A DNA stretch of 54,565 nucleotides from Anaerolineales bacterium (GCA_013140605.1 JABFSL010000020.1:1-54565), one strand, 5' to 3'; shown: positions 1 to 8,310, counted from the first letter of the stretch. Numbers and translations are program-made. Notes: generated from the sequence alone by a model not told the origin.

Positions 1-372
1 CGCGCCATCATAAATTGTGAAGGCGGCGCCACATCATGCAATGTGATGTTCCGTCTTGATTATTCAGTCGCTGGAAGTTCAACCATTCAAATTCACTCTT
101 TATTCGCTGAAAAGAATGAAGGTTTATTTGTTAACGCCGATGTTCCTCTCACCCAGTTGGTTGGCAAGGATATAAAGTTTATTCTCACCGTCCTTTCCCT
201 GGGGTCACCCTCTGGTGATCGTGCGCTCTGGGTCGCGCCTATTATTTACAATCCCTCAGGGTCTGTGTCGCCGAGCGCTACCCCATCTGTGACGCCAACA
301 GCCACACAGACACAGACGGCTACACCTACACAGACAGCTACACCGCCAACGCCTGCCTATCCCAACCCGTAA
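1..372 (+). CDS. 3' part of a secreted NBR1-Ig-associated protein (5' truncated by window edge)
   Basis: The open frame runs in from the window edge and stops at 372; only about 123 C-terminal residues are present, so its start lies outside. It is a paralogue of the middle of the next gene: both have a Cys-rich strand, a V-x-F/Y-R-L-x-Y-x-x-AGSS segment, a VGKDIKFIL / AGKNIKFIL segment and a GDRA-x-W motif, followed by a Thr/Pro/Gln-rich linker and the identical C-terminus AYPNP. The linker style is usual for cell-surface proteins of Anaerolineae. No catalytic motif is visible. The role is probably extracellular binding or structure (inference). A terminator hairpin follows 20 bases after the stop codon. 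Confidence 0.8.
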   Translation, partial: RAIINCEGGATSCNVMFRLDYSVAGSSTIQIHSLFAEKNEGLFVNADVPLTQLVGKDIKFILTVLSLGSPSGDRALWVAPIIYNPSGSVSPSATPSVTPTATQTQTATPTQTATPPTPAYPNP

Positions 373-393
373 CTGTAATAAAAATCGAAAGTC

Positions 394-429
394 GTTCCCG
401 CCACTGGAAGGTGGCGGGAACTTTTTTTT
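394..429 (+). terminator. Rho-independent terminator
   Basis: The arms GTTCCCGCCAC (394-404) and GTGGCGGGAAC (411-421) enclose a 6-base loop and are followed by eight T residues. The sequence from the YPNP codons to this hairpin resembles the 3' end of the next gene, so the terminator was probably duplicated with the gene. Confidence 0.9.
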
Positions 430-567
430 ATGACAATGAGATTTCCCCGCCGTCTCTTAAATTTCAGCAAAGACTCGACGCCCGGGCAGATTTAACTTGT
501 TAAGTGGGAAGAGCGGCGAAGCGATTGATTTAGAATCGAGCATAAAATATATTGAACATTTATTAAG

Positions 568-622
568 ATGAAGATATACTGGTATCAATGTATCTTCATG
601 GAATGAAATTTACTGTTCCATG
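568..622 (+). promoter_or_regulatory. Two overlapping hairpins in the leader of the NBR1-Ig gene
   Basis: ATGAAGATA (568-576) pairs with TATCTTCAT (591-599), and CATGGAA (597-603) pairs with TTCCATG (616-622). The second hairpin shares bases 597-599 with the first, so both cannot be fully formed at once. They lie 37-90 bases before the chosen start at 659, in what is probably the 5' leader. The rest of the gap 430-658 shows AT-rich sequence but no clear gene or promoter match. The structure is seen; a regulatory role is inference. Confidence 0.4.
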
Positions 623-658
623 ATGCCAACTTTATTAATACGATTTATGGAGGATCTT

Positions 659-2185
659 ATGTTACCTCGAATGAAATTGGCTTCAATTTTTCTTTTATTG
701 GCTTTAGTGCTTTCATTCATGCCTGCAGGAGTTGCCGTTGGACATGTGTCTGCGGCAACTTGTTATTCCGCCAGATTCATTTCAGATGTAAATGTGCCTG
801 ACGGTACAAGTTTTTCGCCGGGGGAGGCCTTTACTAAAACATGGAAGATACAGAACAATGGCACGTGTGAATGGAGCGCTGTTTCCCTTGTTTTTGACAG
901 CGGTGAGAAGATGAGCGCGCCGAGTCCGGCCGCCACACTGCCAACTGTGGCGATTAACGCTACAGTGAATATCGATGTGAAACTGGTCGCTCCAACTTCG
1001 CCCGGAACCTATACTGGATACTTCAAACTTGAGAGCGCAGGGCAACGGTTTGGCATTGGCTCGACTGCGAACAGCGCATTCTGGGTTAAGATCGTTGTCA
1101 AGACCGGGGGCACAAGCGGCGGGGTGACTACTACAGCTTATGACTTCACCGCCAATGCCGCTTCTGCCACATGGACAAGCGGCACGGGTGCATTGACCTT
1201 CCCCGGCACAGATGGGAACGCCAATGGGTTCGGGCTTAAATTTGACAACCCCAGGCTGGAAGATAACAAGGATTATGCTCAAGCTGGTTTATTATTTGCC
1301 CCGAACAATGCATCCAACGGATTCATCCAGGCTGTGTATCCTGAATTTACAGTCCAAAGCGGAGACCGTTTCCAGGCACGGATTGGATGCGAACTCAACG
1401 CTACAAATTGTTATGTTGCATATCGCCTTCAATACCAAATTGCGGGGTCGAGCGATATAAAAACTTTCTGGAAAGAACCGCCCTTCCGCGAAAGATATGA
1501 AGGCAATACCTACTTTGTCGACCAAAGCCTTAGTAGTCTTGCCGGGAAAAATATCAAGTTCATCCTCTCGGTTTCCGCTTATAACGGCTCCGCTGCAGGT
1601 GACCGCGCTGTATGGCTTAATCCGCGCATCACCCGCACTGGCAGCGGGGGCCCGACACCAACCTTCACACCCACGGTAACCGGGACTCCTCCGACCCCCA
1701 CGCCCACCACCACCGCGCCTCCGCCAGCGAGCTGCACTGACCGCGCTCTGTTTATTAAAGATGTCACCGTTATTGATGGAACTACATTCGCTCCGAATGC
1801 CGCATTCCAGAAGACCTGGCGATTTAGAAACATTGGCACCTGTACATGGACAACCGCTTACCAGCTCATTTTTGAATCGGGTGATAAGATGGGCGGCCCC
1901 GATGCGGCACCCCTAACCGTGTCCGTTGCTCCCAATAAAGAAGTGGATATTTCCATCAACCTTACGGCTCCAGCAACTGCGGGTACTTACAAGGGTAACT
2001 GGAAATTCAAGAACAATAATGGTGTCCCCTTTGGGCTTGTCCCCTTTGGTATACCGGCCTTGGGCAATCAAAAAGCGTTCTGGGTTGAGATCAAGGTTTC
2101 AGGTGTGCCTGTTACTGCGACCTTTACGCCAACCCCAACACCCACACCCACATCAACGCCTCCAACAGCTTATCCAAACCCATAA
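659..2185 (+). CDS. Secreted protein with two NBR1-type Ig-like domains
   Basis: A start at 659 is preferred over the upstream ATG at 620: it has a GGAGG site at 648-652, and the protein then opens with a proper signal peptide (MLPRMKLASIFLLL, cleavage near VSAA). Two N_BRCA1_IG-like domains are visible, near residues 35-145 and 360-480, each with the WxxxNxGxCxW and PGxYxGxWKxK type motifs (here KTWKIQNNGTCEW and KTWRFRNIGTCTW). Between them is a beta-rich module shared with the preceding partial gene, and Thr/Pro-rich linkers separate the modules. The protein ends AYPNP. No enzyme motif is seen, so extracellular adhesion or cell-surface scaffolding is the likely role (inference). It is a tandem duplicate of the gene upstream. 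Confidence 0.9.
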   Translation: MLPRMKLASIFLLLALVLSFMPAGVAVGHVSAATCYSARFISDVNVPDGTSFSPGEAFTKTWKIQNNGTCEWSAVSLVFDSGEKMSAPSPAATLPTVAINATVNIDVKLVAPTSPGTYTGYFKLESAGQRFGIGSTANSAFWVKIVVKTGGTSGGVTTTAYDFTANAASATWTSGTGALTFPGTDGNANGFGLKFDNPRLEDNKDYAQAGLLFAPNNASNGFIQAVYPEFTVQSGDRFQARIGCELNATNCYVAYRLQYQIAGSSDIKTFWKEPPFRERYEGNTYFVDQSLSSLAGKNIKFILSVSAYNGSAAGDRAVWLNPRITRTGSGGPTPTFTPTVTGTPPTPTPTTTAPPPASCTDRALFIKDVTVIDGTTFAPNAAFQKTWRFRNIGTCTWTTAYQLIFESGDKMGGPDAAPLTVSVAPNKEVDISINLTAPATAGTYKGNWKFKNNNGVPFGLVPFGIPALGNQKAFWVEIKVSGVPVTATFTPTPTPTPTSTPPTAYPNP

Positions 2186-2200
2186 CTGTAATAAAAGTTG

Positions 2201-2240
2201 AAAGTCGTTCCCGTTACCGAAAGATAACGGGAACGACTTT
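2201..2240 (+). terminator. Perfect 16-bp palindrome after the NBR1-Ig gene
   Basis: AAAGTCGTTCCCGTTA (2201-2216) and TAACGGGAACGACTTT (2225-2240) form a 16-bp stem with an 8-base loop. There is only a short T stretch inside the 3' arm and no run after it, so termination may be partial. The hairpin ends 5 bases before the GGGAG site of the next gene and may act as an attenuator or RNA stabiliser. Confidence 0.6.
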
Positions 2241-2255
2241 ACTACGGGAGAATTA

Positions 2256-4121
2256 ATGAAAAAGTTTTTGATTCTGATTTTGATATTTCTGACCGCCTGC
2301 ACTTCCGCCGCGTCGGATTCTTCCGACCCTTCAACAGCGGTCACAGCGGACCCGGGAATTGGTCCGGCCTATCTGTCGGTTGAATCCACCTCCGAGCAGA
2401 TCCAGCGTGCCATGCTCGATAGCGCCGCAAGATGGCAAACCCTGCGCATGGATGGCACGCTCGGATTCTTTGAACCGGGCGGCCTCGTGATGCAGACCAC
2501 GCGTGAACAAGTGTGGATCGATCAGAGCGCTTATCGCTTCAGGGTTTTGATCGGCATTGCAGACGGCACGATTGGAACGTTAAAGGCCAGCGACGGCACA
2601 AACATCATTAATGTAAATCTGAAGACAGGCGAAACACAAAATTCAACCTATCCTGATTCTGCCCGAATTTCGGGATATATCCCGCCTTTGCAGGCAGGTG
2701 TTGCGAACCCCAATCCCATTTGGGGACAGATCGGAACGCCAATTTCACAACTCGCATTCCCATCAGATCTTGCCCAAAATGAAGGTACCTTCAAAGCCAT
2801 TGGAATTGAAACCATTGCGGCACGCGAAGCATTGATCGTTGAATGGACTTTTGTCTCAAACTCATTGCCATCCTTCAAAGCCTGGCTGGATACAGCCACG
2901 GGCATTATTTTAAAAATACAGGAGTTTGGCAAGGAGGGCGGCACAACTGTGATTGGGGAACGAGTGGTGCGTAGTATTTCGTTTAACGAAACTTTCGAAG
3001 CTTCATTATTTGTCAGACCCGATAATATTCCAGAGTTCGTCTCGCCGACTCAGGTGGGATCAGAGCCCGTTGTAACAGGATCAGGCTCAACGTCAGAGGA
3101 AGACGCGGGGGAGTTGTATTTCTTCCTCCAGCCGCGGCAGGCGGGTCAATCTATTCAATTGGTGCGTGTCTCTGGCGTTTGTGTATTCAGTGCGGAGAAT
3201 TGTCCACCTGTCGAAGAGGTCAAAGTACCGTTCCCGTTTAATTTTACGATCAGCCCGCTAAGCTGGTCACCGGATGGGAAACTGGCCGCGTTCTCTTATT
3301 CTGATAACCTGAATGGAACGCCGACCAAGATGTGGCTGTTTGACCCTACAGGAAATCTCTGGACTTCGGTGGCACAGTTTCCTTATATTGATCCGCCGTT
3401 TTGGTCCCGTGATAATAAGTGGATCGCATTCCGAGTTCAGGATGGGGTGGGCGGCGAGGATGTGTATGTTGTTAAGCGTGATGGCAGGGAGTTGAAGAGT
3501 ATTTCGCCCCAACTTCCCGCTGAGGGGAGCCCCTATATTTTGGATGGTTGGTATACAGAGAGCGTCATTATGCGCTCTGCGCTGCCCGGCACGGAAGGCG
3601 GGATCTATCTGGTAAATTCGGTGAATGGACAGGCGCGTCTGATGTTTGAAACTTTATTGGCAAAGGTTCCATTCGTGACATCGCCGGATGCGAGCCTGCT
3701 CGCCTATGATGAATATAATGCCGACAGTCAACTGCATGAGTTGAAGATTATGGAGCCTGATGGCGCGAATGCGGTGACGCTGGCGAGTTTTACTGGCGGG
3801 AGTTTGTATCCCTATGTTTGGTCACCGGATAGCAGCTTGATCGCGTTTAATTATTCCAACAATGCAACGTCTGGGAATCCGAGCGCCGAAGTCTTTGTAG
3901 TCAGCCGTAATGGGAAAACTCTTTCCTCTGTGTATAAAGGTGTGACTGTGGGACGTCTGATCTTTTCACCGAACGGAAAGTACCTGCTCGTGGAGGAGAC
4001 AACTTCAACAACCGGTGGTCATTTGTTTTTGATCAACCTCGCCACATTGGAGCAGAAGATACTGGAAGCCCCGGGTCTATCCACTGATTATGATTGGTAT
4101 GCGCCCTCGTGGAGGCCGTAA
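2256..4121 (+). CDS. Lipoprotein with a LolA/LppX-like N-terminus and a TolB-like beta-propeller
   Basis: The start has GGGAG five bases upstream. Residues 1-15 form a lipoprotein signal with the lipobox LTAC, so the mature protein should be lipid-anchored at Cys15. Residues about 45-250 resemble LolA/LppX-type sheets (repeated strands describing a 'dummy variable' beta sheet, with a conversion to a DGTN segment). The C-terminal half has several TolB/WD40-like blades with SPDG-type motifs: LSWSPDGKLAAFSY, PFWSRDNKWIAF, YVWSPDSSLIAFNY and LIFSPNGKYLLVEE. Such blades bind proteins or peptides outside the membrane. Its partner is unknown. It lies directly after the NBR1-Ig gene and may be co-transcribed through the weak hairpin. 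A strong terminator follows at 4131. Confidence 0.88.
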   Translation: MKKFLILILIFLTACTSAASDSSDPSTAVTADPGIGPAYLSVESTSEQIQRAMLDSAARWQTLRMDGTLGFFEPGGLVMQTTREQVWIDQSAYRFRVLIGIADGTIGTLKASDGTNIINVNLKTGETQNSTYPDSARISGYIPPLQAGVANPNPIWGQIGTPISQLAFPSDLAQNEGTFKAIGIETIAAREALIVEWTFVSNSLPSFKAWLDTATGIILKIQEFGKEGGTTVIGERVVRSISFNETFEASLFVRPDNIPEFVSPTQVGSEPVVTGSGSTSEEDAGELYFFLQPRQAGQSIQLVRVSGVCVFSAENCPPVEEVKVPFPFNFTISPLSWSPDGKLAAFSYSDNLNGTPTKMWLFDPTGNLWTSVAQFPYIDPPFWSRDNKWIAFRVQDGVGGEDVYVVKRDGRELKSISPQLPAEGSPYILDGWYTESVIMRSALPGTEGGIYLVNSVNGQARLMFETLLAKVPFVTSPDASLLAYDEYNADSQLHELKIMEPDGANAVTLASFTGGSLYPYVWSPDSSLIAFNYSNNATSGNPSAEVFVVSRNGKTLSSVYKGVTVGRLIFSPNGKYLLVEETTSTTGGHLFLINLATLEQKILEAPGLSTDYDWYAPSWRP

Positions 4122-4130
4122 CATAAAGTA

Positions 4131-4157
4131 GGGGCGGGGTTACCCCGCCCCTTTTTT
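4131..4157 (+). terminator. Rho-independent terminator overlapping the 3' end of the converging gene
   Basis: GGGGCGGGG (4131-4139), loop TTA, CCCCGCCCC (4143-4151), then six T. The orientation fits the lipoprotein gene on the + strand. The loop TTA is, on the other strand, the TAA stop codon of the methyltransferase gene, so one arm of the stem codes for its last residues (GAG). Confidence 0.9.
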
Positions 4158-5129
4158 CTTTACATCAAGAACTGCGATCTTTGTCGAGTGATTGAACGGA
4201 CTTGGATCCGTGATCGGTTTGCCGACAGGGTTGTACCCTGTGAAATCTTCGGGCACGGGGATGAATTCTTTGATCTTCAGGTATCCATCTTTACACAAAG
4301 TTTCCAGCGTTTGCATGTATTCCTGTCCACTGACAAAGACCGCGTTGTTGATCGCGATCAAATGGCCGCCGTCATTGATCAGCGGGCGGACTTTGTTTAT
4401 GAGCCGCGCGCTTTCCTTTTCCTGATCCACTTTGCCTTTGGCTGTGGTCGAGAAAAAAGGCGGGTCAATGATGACACAATCGAAGGATTTATTTTCGCGT
4501 TTCATGTTGCCCATTTGTTCAAAGAAATCCCTGGAGATGAAATTTCCCTTTCGGATGGGGAAGCCGTTAAGTGTGTAAGAGTCTTTGGCGAGATTGAGGA
4601 ACTCACGGTTCAGGTCAATTTGCACCACGCTGCTGGCTCCGCCTTTGAGCGCGGCGACTCCGAAACTGCCTGTATAGGCAAAAGTGTTCATAACGGATCT
4701 GTCTTTTAGATTTTCGATCAGCCATTTGCGCAGGTTGCGTGTGTCGAGATATAAACTCGAGTCGCGATTAAGGGTCAGGTTGATGGCGTACCACACGCCA
4801 TGTTCCCTTATTTTCCGATCCAACTCTGTGCCAAATAAAAGTTTGCCGCGTTTGTCATCCTGTGTTGCGCCATTGCGTGTTTTGACAATTCCTGCGCGAA
4901 GCCAGGGCAGGGAAGTGGTAAGAAATTGTTGGGCTTTCTGAACGGTCAACGCGCCTTGCTCAAGATTATCGGTATAGTCGTGAATGACTGCCGTTGCGGC
5001 ATATATGTCCACAATGAGATCGGGGAAGCCTTCGGTGAATCCGTTGAAGAGGCGGAAGGCCGTTTCGTGTTTGGAATCCATTAATGCGGCGCGCGAGGCG
5101 ATGGATTTTTCAAGCAGGGGAATGATCAT
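4140..5129 (-). CDS. Class I SAM-dependent methyltransferase, RlmI/RlmK-like
   Basis: 329 residues. The central part matches the Methyltrans_SAM family (23S rRNA cytosine-C5 or guanine-N2 methyltransferases such as RlmI and RlmK): a SAM-binding glycine motif NTFAYTGSFGVAALKGGA near residues 147-164, an acidic motif VVQIDLN after it, and the catalytic-site motif IDPPFF near residue 222. The N-terminal region LMDSKHETAFRLFNGFTEGFPDLIVDIY is like the linker region of RlmI, but the usual N-terminal PUA domain is absent, so the exact substrate is uncertain; a ribosomal RNA base is the best guess. The ATG overlaps the TGA of the upstream hydrolase (ATGA), so translation is coupled. Confidence 0.88.
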   Translation of the reverse strand: MIIPLLEKSIASRAALMDSKHETAFRLFNGFTEGFPDLIVDIYAATAVIHDYTDNLEQGALTVQKAQQFLTTSLPWLRAGIVKTRNGATQDDKRGKLLFGTELDRKIREHGVWYAINLTLNRDSSLYLDTRNLRKWLIENLKDRSVMNTFAYTGSFGVAALKGGASSVVQIDLNREFLNLAKDSYTLNGFPIRKGNFISRDFFEQMGNMKRENKSFDCVIIDPPFFSTTAKGKVDQEKESARLINKVRPLINDGGHLIAINNAVFVSGQEYMQTLETLCKDGYLKIKEFIPVPEDFTGYNPVGKPITDPSPFNHSTKIAVLDVKKKGAG

Positions 5130-5785
5130 GAAATTTTATTCTCCAGCCATGTGTTGATCACGGCAAGTGATTCCGGGCTGACGTTGTGCCCCATGTTGAA
5201 TTCGTGATAGTCAAGGCGGACATTAAGCTTTTGCAGTGTGTCACGGCTGCGGCGTGCCCAATCCACGGGGAGCATGGGATCTTGAATGCCATGAGTGACG
5301 ATGAAAGGCTTGCCCTGGATGCCCGCCTCGTCAATTTGCAAACCCGACTCATGTGGAATGTAGCCTGATTGGGCGATCACGACCGCGACTCGCTGTGGGT
5401 TGGTCAATACGTAGGACATGGAGACGATACTTCCCTGGCTGAATCCGAGCAGATAAAGTTTGTTTTTATCCACAGGATAATTAGCGATGATCTCATCGAT
5501 GAACTTGTCCATTGTGTTGATGGCATTGGCAAGCCGCGCGGGGTCAGGCTTCCCAACTTGAGTGATCTGAAACCATTCGTATGAATCAGGGCCGAGGTCA
5601 AATGGGCCGCGCGGACTGATCCACAGGAATTCCTTTGGCAGATAATCTGACAAGCCGATCAGGTCACGCTCATTGCTGCCGCGTCCATGCAGGGAGAGAA
5701 TGGTCGGGTAAACAGATTCAGGCCCGGGCGAGGGGGATGCGGGGAATTGAGTCAGATGATGAAGCGATAAATTTATTGTCGTCAT
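5126..5785 (-). CDS. Phospholipase/carboxylesterase family alpha/beta hydrolase
   Basis: The start at 5785 gives MTTINLSLHH and forms a TAATG overlap with the upstream 72-aa gene; a longer frame exists but its extra 32 residues code through that gene. The 219-residue protein has the family pattern: LSLHGRGSNERDL near residue 30, nucleophile elbow GFSQGS, the acid in HGIQDPMLPV and the final His in NMGHNVSPES. These form a Ser-Asp-His triad as in carboxylesterase/thioesterase YpfH and related enzymes. It is likely a cytosolic esterase acting on small acyl or thioester substrates; the substrate cannot be told. It lies third in a four-gene coupled operon. Confidence 0.9.
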   Translation of the reverse strand: MTTINLSLHHLTQFPASPSPGPESVYPTILSLHGRGSNERDLIGLSDYLPKEFLWISPRGPFDLGPDSYEWFQITQVGKPDPARLANAINTMDKFIDEIIANYPVDKNKLYLLGFSQGSIVSMSYVLTNPQRVAVVIAQSGYIPHESGLQIDEAGIQGKPFIVTHGIQDPMLPVDWARRSRDTLQKLNVRLDYHEFNMGHNVSPESLAVINTWLENKIS

Positions 5786-6003
5786 TATTTTATTTCTATC
5801 TTTTGTATATTTTTTGGGTTGAAGACCGAGATCTGTTTGATGCCCAAAATGATTTGAGCCTCCTCGTTCAGTTTTACCCAATAGAATTTGCGGTGCTCGG
5901 AATATGGGTCAATGCGGACGACTATTCCTTCGTGCCAGCCTTCGTTTGTTCCGAATTTGGAATCGAGTTTTATCTTTACCCGGTCGCCAATTTGAATGGA
6001 CAT
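5785..6003 (-). CDS. Conserved-looking 72-aa protein of unknown function
   Basis: The start at 6003 gives MSIQIGDRVKIKLDSKFG. It starts 2 bases after the stop of the upstream membrane protein gene, and its TAA overlaps the ATG of the hydrolase, so it is embedded in a coupled operon; this context supports it as real. The sequence reads like a small beta-barrel (GDRVKIKLDS, GWHEGIVVRIDPY, KFYWVKLN), similar in style to SH3-like or KOW-like barrels. No family was recognised. A longer frame to 6069 exists but would overlap the upstream gene. Confidence 0.8.
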   Translation of the reverse strand: MSIQIGDRVKIKLDSKFGTNEGWHEGIVVRIDPYSEHRKFYWVKLNEEAQIILGIKQISVFNPKNIQKIEIK

Positions 6004-6005
6004 GC

Positions 6006-6650
6006 TCAAGTTACGGAGATTTTTTGCTTTATGGTTTCGTAACCAAGGGTTGCGTAATATCCAAACCATGTCATGATGCCTATGATTTTTGCGCCGTCTT
6101 CCACCAAATCTTCACCGCGAAAGTCATTGAAAAATACGTCAACAAAAACAGATAGCCCTAAAAACATCGTGCAGGTTAATAGGATAAGGTAATTGGTCGA
6201 GAGGATGATCTTTCTGTGCTGGAAAAATATTGCGACGGCCAGGATGCCGTAAATTGCAAATACCAACTTTTCGGGGATATGAAGATTTTCCGGGAAAACC
6301 TCTTCGTGAAGCAGGAATAGGTCATCCAGCATAAGTACGACAGAGAGTATTCCTGAATAAATTAAAAATGATTCTATGGAAAGTCCTTTTCTTTTTCCGA
6401 TCAGGCCTGCGAACAGGCTTACTGTGGCGCTTGCGCACCAGAAAAGGACGCCCAAATTTGAAACGATCCCAGCGTAAGGTGGTAGTCCTGCCAGGGCGTT
6501 CACATCGCGGGTCAGATCCTCGGTGTCTATATCAAACTTGAGTTTGAGGAAAAGAAGCAAAAACAGAATAATCCCTGCCGGTATCTGTAAAAAGATAAAT
6601 ACACTTCGAAGTGATTGAAATTGCCTGGATATTTCTGATTTAATATTCAT
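6006..6650 (-). CDS. Polytopic membrane protein, unknown function
   Basis: The ATG at 6650 has GGAGG placed 8 bases upstream and is preferred over the ATG at 6686. About 214 residues with roughly six hydrophobic segments: residues 20-38, 60-82, 92-110, 125-142, 150-170 and a weaker one near the end. Charged clusters (LDDLFLLHEE, FFNDFRGEDLVEDG) lie between segments and could face the membrane surface. No family is recognised. It is the first gene of the operon 6650-4140. Confidence 0.75.
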   Translation of the reverse strand: MNIKSEISRQFQSLRSVFIFLQIPAGIILFLLLFLKLKFDIDTEDLTRDVNALAGLPPYAGIVSNLGVLFWCASATVSLFAGLIGKRKGLSIESFLIYSGILSVVLMLDDLFLLHEEVFPENLHIPEKLVFAIYGILAVAIFFQHRKIILSTNYLILLTCTMFLGLSVFVDVFFNDFRGEDLVEDGAKIIGIMTWFGYYATLGYETIKQKISVT

Positions 6651-6721
6651 GATTTTTCCTCCGGTTGTTATTAAAAGTAAGAGCACGAATCAGTCGTGTT
6701 TTATAATTTACATTTTATCTG

Positions 6722-6913
6722 TTATTTTCGATTTGCGAACCAGAATAGCCCCGCTCCAATGATGATGGCAATGGCTCCATTGACAGCCCATTGCGGGTCG
6801 CCGCTCATGTAACTGCCCGGGAGGATATTGATCCCTTGCAGTACCCAGACTCCACCGGCGAGTACCAGCAATACCGCAAGAATTTTGAGAATTACTTTAA
6901 TGGTTGATTTCAT
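6722..6913 (-). CDS. Small two-helix membrane protein (63 aa)
   Basis: The start has AGGAG seven bases upstream. The protein has a hydrophobic helix at residues 6-24 (VILKILAVLLVLAGGVWVLQG) and a second at 44-59, joined by the loop INILPGSYMSGDPQWAVNG. This loop pattern is seen in small conserved membrane proteins of many bacteria. The function is unknown. It lies 71 bases before the operon that starts at 6650 and may be transcribed with it. Confidence 0.8.
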   Translation of the reverse strand: MKSTIKVILKILAVLLVLAGGVWVLQGINILPGSYMSGDPQWAVNGAIAIIIGAGLFWFANRK

Positions 6914-7052
6914 TTTTATTCTCCTGTTAGATTATATGAACTGCTTGTATAACCCAGTCTACTTGTGCGCCTGATTTTCTTACCTGGCATATTATGACAG
7001 CGAAGTGCGGAATGCCAAAAAACATTTACCCTATTGTACAGTTATAGGTTCC

Positions 7053-7093
7053 AAAAAAACAAGATGACAGTCACTTATAAGCAGAGACTGTCA
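7053..7093 (-). terminator. Terminator of the LysM gene
   Basis: On the minus strand TGACAGTC (7093-7086) and GACTGTCA (7072-7065) form an 8-bp stem followed shortly by a run of seven T (7059-7053). It lies about 35 bases after the stop of the LysM gene. The gap 6914-7127 shows nothing else that can be supported. Confidence 0.65.
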
Positions 7094-7127
7094 CCTTTAT
7101 AAAAAGATTGTTATGCAGAGTTTATTG

Positions 7128-8300
7128 CTATGGAACCGGTGTGCCCGCCACAGCAACACCTACCCATGTAAAGACACGCTTCTCACTGACCGCACCAGAT
7201 GCCACCCAGATCGGCTGTCCCTGATCATCTGAGCCGGCCTGACGTACCGGGGTGACCCACCAGCGCAGAACGTGGGCGACATTATCCTTCGGGCGGAAGG
7301 TTGTGGGGACAATGTACTTGGTATCTGTCACATAATCTGTCAGGCGGCGGGTTTGCTTGGATGTTACATCTTCAACAGTGACTTGATAAGCCTCACTGTC
7401 GCGTAACACGCCAACAGATGCCCATTGCAGGGTCACCACATCATTTGCCAGGGTGAAGGCCGCTCCGTCCGCAGGCAGAAGCAGGTTCGAGGCGGGGTAC
7501 GGAGGCGGGATCGTCGCTGTGGGTGTCGGCCCGGGTGTGGCGGCGCGCATACAAAGAGGCATCAGCAATGAGTTTCCAACGAATACATTGTCGGTGGTCA
7601 ACCCGTTGAATTCCTTGATTGCGTCCATCGAGATAGCCCAATTTGCCGCGATGCTTGATAGTGTATCGCCATCCTGCACTGTGATCGGAACGGTCTCGCA
7701 CGCATTTTTGGTCGCATCCACAGGCAGGGAGGTGCTGGTTGCCGGGGGCGGGATGGTGGCAGTGGGATATGGGATCTTGAGCACCTGCCCCACACTGATC
7801 GGGCAGGTGGAGGCCAGGTTGTTTTCGAGGATGATGCTTTGAACGGAAATGCCAAAATTAAATGCGATTTGCGAGCAGGAGCCATCGCTGGCGGATACTG
7901 TGTAATCTTCAGGCGGGATGGGTGTGGCTGTTGGAATATCAGTTGCCGGAAGAGTGGCAGTGGGAGGCTGGCTTGCTGTGGGTGTCAGGCTCGGTGTTGG
8001 AGATTCGGCCGGTGTGAGCGGGTCTCCGCCGCCCCCGCCTGTGCGCAGTACGAAGAACATAATGGCTGCGGCCACAATGATCACAACTGCGAGAATCCCC
8101 ACCGCAGATGGCAGGCTTAGGGTGATCTCTGGCATGCGGCTGGCTTGTACCGATTTTTGAGTTTTCTTGACTGCTTTCGGTCCGGGCTGCGCATTGAATT
8201 CGGTGCCGCACACCAGACAGCGCGCGGCGTTCTCGCTCAGGCGCGTTCCGCAGGTGGGGCATACTTTTGTTTTGTTATTGGAAATGGGTTCTTGGCTCAT
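7128..8300 (-). CDS. Zinc-ribbon, single-TM, double-LysM envelope protein
   Basis: The start at 8300 (MSQEPISNNKTK) is preferred over 8327, because a TATAAT box lies between the two. The protein of about 390 residues has an N-terminal double-Cys zinc ribbon (CPTCGT and CLVCGT), a Lys-rich stretch, one transmembrane helix (SAVGILAVVIIVAAAIMFFV), a Thr/Pro-rich linker, then two LysM-like modules: YTVSASDGSCSQIAFNFGIS with VGQVLKIPYPT, and ITVQDGDTLSSIAANWAIS with VGNSLLMPLC. The C-terminus is an Ig/fibronectin-like sheet. LysM modules bind peptidoglycan or other GlcNAc polymers. The layout puts the zinc ribbon in the cytosol and LysM outside. An IS1-family element sits 54 bases upstream of the start. 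Confidence 0.9.
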   Translation of the reverse strand: MSQEPISNNKTKVCPTCGTRLSENAARCLVCGTEFNAQPGPKAVKKTQKSVQASRMPEITLSLPSAVGILAVVIIVAAAIMFFVLRTGGGGGDPLTPAESPTPSLTPTASQPPTATLPATDIPTATPIPPEDYTVSASDGSCSQIAFNFGISVQSIILENNLASTCPISVGQVLKIPYPTATIPPPATSTSLPVDATKNACETVPITVQDGDTLSSIAANWAISMDAIKEFNGLTTDNVFVGNSLLMPLCMRAATPGPTPTATIPPPYPASNLLLPADGAAFTLANDVVTLQWASVGVLRDSEAYQVTVEDVTSKQTRRLTDYVTDTKYIVPTTFRPKDNVAHVLRWWVTPVRQAGSDDQGQPIWVASGAVSEKRVFTWVGVAVAGTPVP

Positions 8301-8310
8301 ACTGGAAAAA

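Noticed and set aside
620-658. Start of the NBR1-Ig gene at 620
   Set aside because: It would put 13 residues ahead of the signal peptide and has no ribosome site; ATG 659 has GGAGG.
782-1282. Long minus-strand frame opposite the NBR1-Ig gene
   Set aside because: No homology, no ribosome site, and its codons mirror the coding strand.
1-2185. YPNP C-termini as a type 9 secretion signal
   Set aside because: The resemblance is to the first residues of that sorting domain only; the rest of the domain is missing, and this lineage is not known to use type 9 secretion.
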